From the NCBI GenBank assembly GCA_028684815.1, contig JAQUFE010000008.1, forward strand, positions 1 to 64,000: a stretch of 64,000 nt of DNA. The letters run 5' to 3'. Below are positions 43,903 through 51,592 of this stretch, piece after piece. How positions within the stretch are numbered: position 1 is the stretch's first letter; each line of letters starts with the position of its first letter. Source of the stretch: Sulfurimonas sp. GTDB lineage: Bacteria; Campylobacterota; Campylobacteria; Campylobacterales; Sulfurimonadaceae. A model generated the notes under the pieces. The model saw only the letters and a program-made list of their open reading frames with translations. It had not been told where the DNA came from and searched no databases. The translations under genes and the position numbers were made by a program.

Positions 43903-44901
43903 TTAACAGATCCTAGGAAGAAGTTCACCACTTGGAGTATCTAAAAATCTAGAAGTTCCCCAGCTGCTCTTTAAGATAACTTTCTTTAGATGAGTGTCTG
44001 TTACCTTGCCAATTGTCGTGGCTTTTGAACAATTAGGAAATCCCTTTAAAATCTCAACTGCTCTTTGCGCATCTGTTTGATTTACAGCAAGCACAAAAGT
44101 ACCCTCATTTGCTAAAGTGGTCGCTTCAAAGCCTAGCATCTCACAGATACCTTTTACTTCATCGCTTACAGGAATATTCTCTTCTTCAACCTCAATGCAG
44201 ATATTTGACTGTTTTGCCCACTCATTTAAAACTGCGCTAACACCGCCTCTAGTGGCATCTCTCATGGCAGTTATTTTTATGTTCGCATCTAAAAGAGCTT
44301 TTACTTGAGGATAGAGCGATTCACAATCACTTTGAAGAGCACTACTCATCTCAATCCCCTCTCGAGCCACAAAAATAGCCGCCCCATGACACCCAATATC
44401 ACGGTTTACTATGATGATATCATCCTTGCTTATGTTGTTAGAACTGATACCTTTTTTTATAACTTCGCCGATCCCGCTAGTGTTTATAAAAATCTTATCA
44501 ACACTCCCACGAGGCACAACCTTAGTGTCACCACTAACAACAATAGCCCCATTAATCTCAAGCTCTTTTTTCATACTTCGCACGATTTTCTCTAACTCTC
44601 TTGTGCCAAAACCCTCTTCAATAATCACACTACAAGTAAGATATTTAGGCTTCGCACCCATCATAGCCAAATCATTACAAGTCCCACAAACAGCAAGTTT
44701 ACCGATGTCAGCTCCAGCAAAAAAGAGAGGTGAGACCGTAAAACTATCAGTAGAAAACGCAAGTTCGCCATTATGAATAATAGCCGCATCTTCACTTTTC
44801 TCTAAAATCTCATTTTTAAAAGCCTTATAAAAAACCTTAGAGATAAGTTCATTATTCTCCTCCCCACCATTCCCACAAGCTAAACTTATTGTTTTGTTCA
44901 T
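43903..44901 (-). CDS. hypE: Hydrogenase maturation protein HypE
   Basis: HypE dehydrates a carbamoylated C-terminal Cys to cyanide for the Fe(CN)2CO centre. The 332-residue protein shows AIIHNGELAFSTDSFTVSPLFF, AVCGTCNDLAMMGA and SGDTKVVPRG (ATP and metal site), DIGCHGAAIF and the obligatory C-terminal PRIC. It begins inside the stop region of the Fic gene (ATGA overlap), with GGAG in that gene as ribosome site. It is separated from hypBCD by the accessory island. Confidence 0.96.
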   Translation of the reverse strand: MNKTISLACGNGGEENNELISKVFYKAFKNEILEKSEDAAIIHNGELAFSTDSFTVSPLFFAGADIGKLAVCGTCNDLAMMGAKPKYLTCSVIIEEGFGTRELEKIVRSMKKELEINGAIVVSGDTKVVPRGSVDKIFINTSGIGEVIKKGISSNNISKDDIIIVNRDIGCHGAAIFVAREGIEMSSALQSDCESLYPQVKALLDANIKITAMRDATRGGVSAVLNEWAKQSNICIEVEEENIPVSDEVKGICEMLGFEATTLANEGTFVLAVNQTDAQRAVEILKGFPNCSKATTIGKVTDTHLKKVILKSSWGTSRFLDTPSGELLPRIC

Positions 44902-45890
44902 CTGTTTTTCTCCATATTTTTTATTTTATTCACTTCCCAATACCCACCTTTATTTGCACCGACTCTTTTTATCTTACTTTGTTCTTTTAACTCATTAATA
45001 TTTTTTTGCACCGTTCTTGTACCTATGTTACAAATAATCGAGAGTTGTTTGATTGTTATATATTTGTCTTTTATTATTTCGTTTAAAATTTGTTGTGCAT
45101 TTTGTTGTGCATTTTGTTGTGCATTATTTGGAATATTCTCTTTTTCTACACTTTTTAAAGTATCTAGTATTATTTCAAGCATATACTCTATAAAAGGGGT
45201 ACTTTCTCCTTGAGTTCCTGAATCTTCAAGTGCTTTGTAGTACTCATTTTGTCTTTGACGAATTATACTCTCTATGGGTATGTTAGCAAATATCTCTTTG
45301 AAGTTGTAGAGTATTAAAGATTGCCAAAATCTCCCAATCCTTCCATTACCATCATTAAAAGGGTGTATAAATTCAAATTCGTAATGAAATATTGAACTTT
45401 TTATCAATGGATGTTCATCAGAATTTTTTAGCCAATCAAACAGATCTTGCACCAACTCAGGTACTCTCTCATGAGGAGGAGCTACATGTGTTACACCCTT
45501 TTGTCCACCTACTCCTACATTTGCCACTCTATAGTGCCCACTATCTTTTAAAAGCTCTTGCATCAGTATTTTGTGCGATTTTAGCAGATCTTTTTGAGAT
45601 TTAAAATCAAGCTCTTGCATCGCGTCATAAAGTTCTATCGCACCTCTTGCTTCTGCAACCTCTCTAGGAGTTCCTAGAACTATTTTCCCCTCAAGTAGTG
45701 CAGTAATTTTCTCTTCATCAAGTGTGTTTCCCTCTATCTGCAGAGTTCCTGCCAATGTCTTTATGCGATTAGCTTTTCTAAGTTTAAAAGCTTGTTTTTT
45801 AAGCGAAGACAACTCACCGAGTTTCTCACTTATAAGGCTTACAAGGTTTAAAGTTTTGGATGTAATCGTAAACGGCGGTTTATAACTCAT
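44898..45890 (-). CDS. Fic domain protein with C-terminal winged helix
   Basis: The 330-residue protein has an inhibitory-type motif TLQIEGN near 54-60 and the catalytic motif HPFNDGNGRIGR near 194-205, so it is a self-inhibited AMP transferase type. A C-terminal helix-turn-helix (ITIKQLSIICNIGTRTVQKNINELK) follows. Between them is NAQQNAQQNAQQ, encoded by three perfect 12-bp repeats that could vary in length in frame. ATG 45890 is used because AGAGGAG lies 6 nt upstream; the track begins at a TTG. Last gene of the island; its stop overlaps hypE. Confidence 0.87.
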   Translation of the reverse strand: MSYKPPFTITSKTLNLVSLISEKLGELSSLKKQAFKLRKANRIKTLAGTLQIEGNTLDEEKITALLEGKIVLGTPREVAEARGAIELYDAMQELDFKSQKDLLKSHKILMQELLKDSGHYRVANVGVGGQKGVTHVAPPHERVPELVQDLFDWLKNSDEHPLIKSSIFHYEFEFIHPFNDGNGRIGRFWQSLILYNFKEIFANIPIESIIRQRQNEYYKALEDSGTQGESTPFIEYMLEIILDTLKSVEKENIPNNAQQNAQQNAQQILNEIIKDKYITIKQLSIICNIGTRTVQKNINELKEQSKIKRVGANKGGYWEVNKIKNMEKNR

Positions 45891-45921
45891 GCCCAACTCC
45901 TCTTTATATCTATAATTTTAC

Positions 45922-46866
45922 TCATGTCAAGTTTAACTCTTCGCTAATATCTTTTATAAGTTTGCTTAGAGGGCGTTTGTGGAGGTCTTCATCACTCACA
46001 TATCCACATGTAACAAGTCTAAGCAAATCCTCACGGTTTTTAAATAGTGTTCCTTCGTATTTTTGCATAAGTTCATCTAGGTAGCTGTCGTTGTATATTT
46101 GGGCTTTTTGGATGAGTTCTAAAATTATATCTTTGTGGTTATCGTATAAGTCTTTGAGTTCAAAATCATTTAAATTGTTTTCAATTCTTTGTTTTTCATC
46201 AGTAGATATTTTTGCATCAAACTTATATTTAAAATTAAAGCCATTTTCTGAATAGTAAAAAGAACTTTTCTCTATTTGTAGTCCAAATTTCATATTTTTA
46301 TTAAAATCAAATCTTGTGTCATAAGGATTTATATATTTTTTGTCATCATTATCAAGTTTAATTTTATTGCATACTTTACATGATGGTATTAAATTATAAA
46401 AGGAAATTGCGAAAAATGGATATTTACTTTTTGGATAATAATGGTCTAATTCTGATGTTCTTTTTGTTTTATTTTTGATGTTATATATAGTATTTCGGTT
46501 GCAATATGGGCAAGTTTGAACTCCTAATAATTTCACTAATTCATAAGCTCTATAAGGTGTTTTTTTGCTATCTTCTTCAGTATAAAACTTTATAGCATCA
46601 TATTTATTTAAATAGTTATAAAGCGTTTTAAAATAGTTAAATGGCTTACAACACTTCCATTTATACATTTCTGATAACACTTCTAATTCATGTGGTTTTG
46701 CTAAAATTAATTTTTTAAAATCTAAACTATCCCCAAAACAGCTTTTAATTTTATCGTTAATTTCTTCTAAGGAATACCCACCTTCTTTGTTTTGTAGATA
46801 GTTTTTTATTACTTTATAATGATTTAGTGCTAAATCATCCAACTTTAAAGTTTCAATTTTAATCAT
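45922..46866 (-). CDS. HNH endonuclease, PtuB-like
   Basis: The 314-residue protein has an HNH/zinc module around 115-165. QTCPYCNRN holds the first Cys pair, SELDHYYPKSKYPFFAIS the catalytic His and LIPSCKVCNKIK the second Cys pair. The rest is helical. Its start overlaps the ATPase stop by 4 nt, the arrangement of Septu systems (PtuA ATPase with PtuB HNH nuclease), which defend against phages. No reverse transcriptase lies beside it, so a retron is less likely. The family is assigned by motif and pairing; the exact subtype is unknown. Confidence 0.72.
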   Translation of the reverse strand: MIKIETLKLDDLALNHYKVIKNYLQNKEGGYSLEEINDKIKSCFGDSLDFKKLILAKPHELEVLSEMYKWKCCKPFNYFKTLYNYLNKYDAIKFYTEEDSKKTPYRAYELVKLLGVQTCPYCNRNTIYNIKNKTKRTSELDHYYPKSKYPFFAISFYNLIPSCKVCNKIKLDNDDKKYINPYDTRFDFNKNMKFGLQIEKSSFYYSENGFNFKYKFDAKISTDEKQRIENNLNDFELKDLYDNHKDIILELIQKAQIYNDSYLDELMQKYEGTLFKNREDLLRLVTCGYVSDEDLHKRPLSKLIKDISEELNLT

Positions 46867-48509
46867 TGCTTTTTTCTTATCATTTCAATTCTATGCTTTA
46901 TAAATTCAAGCTCTTCTTCTAGTCTATCAAGATTATCTATTTTAGATAATCTTTTACTGTCCAATATTCTTTGAAGTTGATTTTTAATAATAGGCTCGCC
47001 GATTATATAGATAATATTTTCACAATAATCTATCTCTTCTTTTGATAAACTTTTCTGGTTTAAATATTGAATAGCTTTATCTATTTTCCCTTTCGCAAAC
47101 TCCCCCATAAGCCCATCTTTCATAAAAAAACCGTGAGAAAGTAGAGTGTGGATATTTGCTCCGAAAGTGTTTAAATTTACTCTATTTGTAGCATTTACAC
47201 ATTCACCAGTTTTCTCATCTTTTTTTAAAAATATTACATTTTCTTTTGGGAGATCTGATAAGAGAAAAGGGGAATGACTAGTAAAAATAAAATGATAATT
47301 TTTTTTCATTTGTATAAGCAAATTGGACAATTCATTTATATAATTTTTTTGCCAATTTGGATGTAATGATATTTCAGGTTCATCAAATAAAAAAAGTAAA
47401 TTATCATTTTTTGATTTTTGTGAATTATAATATATATTCAATAATTGCCCGAATAATGTTTTTTCCCCATGACTCAAATCACTATATCTTCTATTTTTCT
47501 CATCGATAAAATCATATTCAAAAAAATCACTATATTTATCTATATATACTTCTTTTTCTTTTTTTTCTAATGCACTAACTTCTTTCGCTAACATTTCGCC
47601 TAATTCTTCAGAAATTTTAAAATATCTATTAAAATCATCTTCTGAAATAACTTCTATATTTTGAGCTTTTAATGTATCTTCTACTTTTTCTTTTGTTAAA
47701 TTAAAGTCATGAGTATCTTCCTTGTGTTCTATTAATATTAGTATTAAAAATTGAAAATATTTATCATTATGTAAGCTTTCAAAATTTGCAATTTGAGTTT
47801 GCTGTTCATCACTAGTATTTTTAATATATATATCATCCCGTTCATATCTAGATAATGGATACAATTTATCATTTGTAATTAGTTGTACAAATTTTCTTTC
47901 AAAATCACATAATCTTATTTCAATTTTAGTTGGTAAATACATAAAAGAAGATAGTTGAAAATTCTCACTTTGCGAGTAATTAGAAACTATCATTTTTGCT
48001 ATTGAAGAATTATCAAATAATAACTGATTTTTTATCTTAATATCACTTGAGTAAACATAATAATCTAAGATATTTTCAATTTTGTCATCCTCATTAAAAG
48101 TATTGGAATCATGATTATTTATTGATTTTATTTTATAGGTTTTATCTTTTATTTTAAAGGCTAAAGAAAATTTATTGCTATGCTCTGTATCAACAATCAA
48201 ATTTCTATTTTTATTATATTCAATACGAAATATTTCAGCTAAAAATTCTAAAACACTACTTTTTCCACTCCCATTTTCTCCAACAATAGCAGTTATATTA
48301 ATATTCTCACCAAAAAAGTTTTCTACAAACTCTTTTGGATTAATAACTAATTCACATTTATCTTTTAGCCTCTCTTTTTCTTTGCCATTTTCATCAGTAT
48401 ACTTTTCATATTCTGCTTTAAAATCACATGTAAACCTAGGCGAAAAGTTAAACCCTTGATTTTTTATATTTTTATACTCTTCTACCCAAAGATATACTAA
48501 CTCCACCAT
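46863..48509 (-). CDS. AAA/ABC-type ATPase, PtuA-like
   Basis: The 548-residue protein has an SMC/RecF-like split ATPase. Walker A is AIVGENGSGKSSVLEF near 73-88, the ABC signature YSDLSHGEKTLFGQ near 345, Walker B LLFLFDEPEISLHP, and an H-loop HFIFTSHSPFLLSD. The middle is a long helical insertion. With the overlapping HNH gene it forms a likely Septu-like pair in which the ATPase controls nuclease action. Base composition is noticeably more AT-rich than the hyp genes on either side. OLD-family nucleases are excluded because no TOPRIM domain is seen. Confidence 0.78.
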   Translation of the reverse strand: MVELVYLWVEEYKNIKNQGFNFSPRFTCDFKAEYEKYTDENGKEKERLKDKCELVINPKEFVENFFGENINITAIVGENGSGKSSVLEFLAEIFRIEYNKNRNLIVDTEHSNKFSLAFKIKDKTYKIKSINNHDSNTFNEDDKIENILDYYVYSSDIKIKNQLLFDNSSIAKMIVSNYSQSENFQLSSFMYLPTKIEIRLCDFERKFVQLITNDKLYPLSRYERDDIYIKNTSDEQQTQIANFESLHNDKYFQFLILILIEHKEDTHDFNLTKEKVEDTLKAQNIEVISEDDFNRYFKISEELGEMLAKEVSALEKKEKEVYIDKYSDFFEYDFIDEKNRRYSDLSHGEKTLFGQLLNIYYNSQKSKNDNLLFLFDEPEISLHPNWQKNYINELSNLLIQMKKNYHFIFTSHSPFLLSDLPKENVIFLKKDEKTGECVNATNRVNLNTFGANIHTLLSHGFFMKDGLMGEFAKGKIDKAIQYLNQKSLSKEEIDYCENIIYIIGEPIIKNQLQRILDSKRLSKIDNLDRLEEELEFIKHRIEMIRKKQ

Positions 48510-48529
48510 TTAGCCTTTTTTAGTAATTT

Positions 48530-48802
48530 TTATCTCTCTTGCCATTTAAAAATATCAAGTATTAAAAGTTTTTCACTCTCAATTTTATATATAATTGTAT
48601 AGCCATAGTAAATCAAATCTCTATAACTTTCATCATCAAAATATATTGATTTTCTGTGTTTTTTAGGAAAATTTATTAAGTTGTTAATTTGCTTGTTTAG
48701 TTTGTTTTCGAATTTTTTTGCAGCTAAAGGTTTGTCATTTTTAATATAAGCGATAATGCTCATTAAGCCATAGATATACTTTGGCTTTTTTTCTATCATC
48801 AT
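48530..48802 (-). CDS. ParE/RelE-superfamily toxin
   Basis: The 90-residue basic protein fits the ParE/RelE fold: IIAYIKNDKPLAAKKFENKLNKQINNL, LINFPKKHRKS, RDLIYYGYTIIYKIESEKLLILDIFKWQ. The Y-x-IIYKI and final strand are typical of ParE-like toxins (gyrase) though RelE-type mRNA cleavage is possible. It overlaps the antitoxin gene by 4 nt in the usual antitoxin-first order. Confidence 0.82.
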   Translation of the reverse strand: MMIEKKPKYIYGLMSIIAYIKNDKPLAAKKFENKLNKQINNLINFPKKHRKSIYFDDESYRDLIYYGYTIIYKIESEKLLILDIFKWQER

Positions 48803-49068
48803 CGCTTGATTCCCAATTCTTCGGTAAAAAACTTATCCATCAATTTATTATATTGATCTTCATTTAAACCTATCTCTTTTTCAGATTCAAAAACTCTTTC
48901 TCTCACATCTTCTACGCTATTTACAACTATACTTTTAGGATAGTTATTTTCAAAATCAAGACTATCATCTTGGATAATTTCAACTTTTTTATCTTTTATA
49001 AAACTCTCTAAAATAGCCCTAAAATGTGGAAAAAAATTATCCTCTATCTTTAAATTTATTATCTGCAT
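48799..49068 (-). CDS. Putative antitoxin of the ParE-like toxin
   Basis: The 89-residue acidic protein starts MQIINLKIEDNFFPHFRAIL and has acidic helical segments such as VEDVRERVFESEKEIGLNED. Its position directly before and overlapping a ParE-like toxin supports an antitoxin role. The N-terminal strand-helix may be the DNA-binding/dimer part, but no known antitoxin family is certain. It is first gene of the island, 66 nt after hypD, and may carry its own promoter. Confidence 0.7.
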   Translation of the reverse strand: MQIINLKIEDNFFPHFRAILESFIKDKKVEIIQDDSLDFENNYPKSIVVNSVEDVRERVFESEKEIGLNEDQYNKLMDKFFTEELGIKR

Positions 49069-49134
49069 TTCGCAACCTTTATCTTATTTTATTAGTATAT
49101 CTCTTACAAATATAAAACATTCCTCACTCAACTA

Positions 49135-50277
49135 TTATACCAAATTCCCATATTTATAATAAGCTGCACAAGCGCCCTCACTACTTACCATACAGCTCCC
49201 AATCGGGCTTGTTGGTTTACATGCGGTTCCAAAAATAGTACATTCTGGTGGGTTTGCCATCCCTCTTAGTATGTCTCCGCAGATGCATAGTTTGTGGTCT
49301 TCTATCTCGCCTATTGGCAGAGTATCTTTGTAGATAATCTCTGCATCGTACTCTTTAAACTCGGGCTTTAGTTTTAGTCCGCTTTTTGGAATATTGCCTA
49401 ATCCTCGCCATTTAAATAAGTCTCTTTTGTCAAAATATCTCTCTATTAGATTTTGCGCTTTAAGATTTCCATCATAAGTCACTAATCTTTTGTACTCTAT
49501 CTCAAGTTCGCATCTGCCCTCTATAAACTGCTTGACTATCATGCTAATAGCCTGCATCACATCAACTGGCTCAAAACCAGCAACAACAACTGGACGGTTG
49601 TAATCCCTTGGAAACTCTTCATATATCTTACTTCCGCTGATAACGCTCACATGAGATGGCCCTAAAAATGCGTCTATTTTGTTGTTATAGCTATCAACAT
49701 GAACATCTCTTGAGTCGATTAACTCGCGCATTACCTCTGGAACTGTTACATGATTTATGTGAAAGAAGATATTTTTTATCTCTTTTTTTATAACCGCATC
49801 AAGAAGGGCCGCTGTCATTGGAGTTGTGGTCTCAAATCCTATAGCAAAAAAGATGATTTTTTTAGTTGGGTTTTCATTTGCGATTTTTATACACTCTAAT
49901 GGCGAATATACAAAACGAACATCCGCACCTTTGCTTCTTGCATCTTGGAGGCTTCCACTGCTTCCTGGCACCTTTATCATGTCGCCTAGAGTTACTAAAA
50001 TCACATCCTCTATCATGCTCAAAACATAGGCGTGGTCTATGCGCTCTTTTGGCATGATACAAACTGGGCAACCAGGACCGTGGATAAACTTGATGTTTGA
50101 TGGCAAGAGCTGTGGAAGTCCGTATTTCATGATGGTGTGCGTATGTCCACCGCAAACTTCCATGATATTTATCTGGTTTTTAAGTTTTTTGGCATCTTCT
50201 TTTATGATTTTCGCATAGGCTTTTATGGTGTCACCATCTCTAAAATCATCATAAAGATTTTTTAGTTCTAGTTCCAT
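49135..50277 (-). CDS. hypD: Hydrogenase maturation protein HypD
   Basis: HypD is the iron-sulfur scaffold on which Fe(CN)2CO is built with HypC. The 380-residue protein shows MEVCGGHTHTIMKYGL, FIHGPGCPVCIMP, CIKIANENPTKKIIFFAIGFETTTP, GPSHVSVISG and, near the end, ECTIFGTACKPTSPIGSCMVSSEGACAAYYKYG. ATG 50277 is chosen because GAGGAG lies at the end of hypC and hypC stops 1 nt before it. It is the last hyp gene before the accessory island. Confidence 0.96.
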   Translation of the reverse strand: MELELKNLYDDFRDGDTIKAYAKIIKEDAKKLKNQINIMEVCGGHTHTIMKYGLPQLLPSNIKFIHGPGCPVCIMPKERIDHAYVLSMIEDVILVTLGDMIKVPGSSGSLQDARSKGADVRFVYSPLECIKIANENPTKKIIFFAIGFETTTPMTAALLDAVIKKEIKNIFFHINHVTVPEVMRELIDSRDVHVDSYNNKIDAFLGPSHVSVISGSKIYEEFPRDYNRPVVVAGFEPVDVMQAISMIVKQFIEGRCELEIEYKRLVTYDGNLKAQNLIERYFDKRDLFKWRGLGNIPKSGLKLKPEFKEYDAEIIYKDTLPIGEIEDHKLCICGDILRGMANPPECTIFGTACKPTSPIGSCMVSSEGACAAYYKYGNLV

Positions 50278-50278
50278 C

Positions 50279-50569
50279 TCACTCTCCTCTATTTGGGCAC
50301 TCATCCGCTTCTAAAATCGCCATCTGCCGATCCTCTTCATTCATGGCGGCTATGATTTCTTTGTAAAGTTCCAAACTATCGAGCGCTTCGGCTTCATCGA
50401 TTTTGTTCATAACAAACCCGATATGCAAAAGTACATAGTCACCTATTTTAATATCCTCTTGGCTCATAAGCGACAAAGAAGCTTCTCTTTGTACGCCCAT
50501 AGTATCAACTGTTGCTATTTCGTTTTCTTTGTCTATCTTGACAACTTTACTTGGAATTGAAAGGCACAT
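50279..50569 (-). CDS. hypC: Hydrogenase maturation chaperone HypC
   Basis: HypC carries the Fe(CN)2CO unit with HypD and delivers it to the large subunit. The 96-residue protein starts MCLSIPSKVVKIDKENEIATVDTMG with the essential Cys 2, and has DYVLLHIGFVMNKIDEAEA. Both the group 1 uptake enzyme and the sensor enzyme may use it. Its first base is also the last base of hypB, and it stops 1 nt before hypD. Confidence 0.96.
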   Translation of the reverse strand: MCLSIPSKVVKIDKENEIATVDTMGVQREASLSLMSQEDIKIGDYVLLHIGFVMNKIDEAEALDSLELYKEIIAAMNEEDRQMAILEADECPNRGE

Positions 50570-51372
50570 TATCTCATCCCCATTTTAAATTTAATCCATG
50601 AAGCTACTTTTTTGATACTCTCTTCATCTTTTGTACTAACTTCAAGTATGTCAACGCTAGGTTTTAATGCTCTTGCCATCTCTTTTTCTTTTTGCATATC
50701 GTACTCAAAATATGGAAGCAAATCTGTTTTAGTAAAGAGTATCAAATCTGCTTGGCGAAACATAACTGGATATTTTGCAATTTTATCTTCACCCTCTGGG
50801 ATGCTCACAAGAACAATATTTAGGTGACTTCCAACATCATAACTAGCAGGACAAACAAGGTTTCCAACATTTTCTATAAAACAGACATCTACACTATCTA
50901 AGTCCATGTGATGCAGAGCTTTATGAACCATAAATGCATCTAGATGACAAGCTGAACCAGTTTGAATCTGATGAGCTTGAATGCCTTTTGCTTTTAATCT
51001 ATCAGCATCTCTACTTGTCTCTAAGTCTCCCTCAATTACGGCAAATTTAAATTCGCCTACATCTGACAAAGCCTCAAGTAGAGCCGTTTTTCCACTTCCT
51101 GGAGAACTCATTAGATTTATACAAAGAACATCTTTAGAGTTAAAATGCTCTCTATTGTGCCCTGCTTCTTGATTGTTTTTATCTAAAATTTTAGTAATTA
51201 CAGAGATAGTTTTTGGGTCATTTAACTGTGGGTTATCATGTATATGTGCATGAGCATCCTGATGTTCGTGAGAACCCTCGTGATGATGATGGTCTCCATG
51301 ATGGTCATGAGAGTGACCTTCCTTATGAGAGTGACTATGTTCTACAATTGAGCAACCGCAATCTTTACACAT
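50569..51372 (-). CDS. hypB: Hydrogenase nickel GTPase HypB
   Basis: HypB is the GTPase that inserts nickel together with HypA. The 267-residue protein begins MCKDCGCSIVEH, the N-terminal nickel motif CxxCGC, followed by a His-rich stretch (about 15-50). Its GTPase domain has NLMSSPGSGKTALLEAL, EGDLETSRDADRLKA and TKTDLLPY. ATG 51372 is chosen over 51411 because AAGGA lies upstream and the motif starts there. It heads hypBCD; the candidate TetR-type operator overlaps its putative transcription start. Confidence 0.97.
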   Translation of the reverse strand: MCKDCGCSIVEHSHSHKEGHSHDHHGDHHHHEGSHEHQDAHAHIHDNPQLNDPKTISVITKILDKNNQEAGHNREHFNSKDVLCINLMSSPGSGKTALLEALSDVGEFKFAVIEGDLETSRDADRLKAKGIQAHQIQTGSACHLDAFMVHKALHHMDLDSVDVCFIENVGNLVCPASYDVGSHLNIVLVSIPEGEDKIAKYPVMFRQADLILFTKTDLLPYFEYDMQKEKEMARALKPSVDILEVSTKDEESIKKVASWIKFKMGMR

Positions 51373-51422
51373 TTTTAATTCCTTAATTTTTTTCTTGATA
51401 TGAATGAACAAATTTATTGTTC

Positions 51423-51443
51423 TGAATAGGTATTCATATTATA
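51423..51443 (-). promoter_or_regulatory. hypB promoter with candidate operator
   Basis: A TATAAT -10 box occupies 51438-51443 on the minus strand. TGAATAGGTATTCA at 51423-51436, an inverted repeat TGAAT-N4-ATTCA, directly follows and would cover the transcription start about 50 nt before hypB. The same pattern occurs only upstream of hydA as far as was noticed. Repression by the TetR protein at 62 kb is inferred. Confidence 0.6.
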
Positions 51444-51469
51444 TGTTTTTAAAATAAATCTAATATAAA

Positions 51470-51578
51470 CTGAGTATTTTGAACAATCATTAAATCAGAT
51501 CCTGAATCAAGTTCAGGATGACGCGTGTAACGTCATTTAGTGTTTGATACGAAATCTAGTTTATACACTAGGTCCAAT
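51470..51578 (+). repeat. Family A hairpin repeat, copy 6
   Basis: The copy has ACTGAGTATTTTGAACAATC, the perfect hairpin TCCTGAA-TCAAG-TTCAGGA and a degenerate ATTTAGTGTTTGATACGAAAT stem, ending GGTCCAATT. It fills most of the gap between hypF and hypB and may separate their transcripts. Confidence 0.85.
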
Positions 51579-51592
51579 TTTATATTTTCTTA

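Noticed and set aside
45922-48509. Retron or OLD-family reading of the ATPase/HNH pair
   Set aside because: No reverse transcriptase gene lies nearby and no TOPRIM domain is seen in the ATPase.
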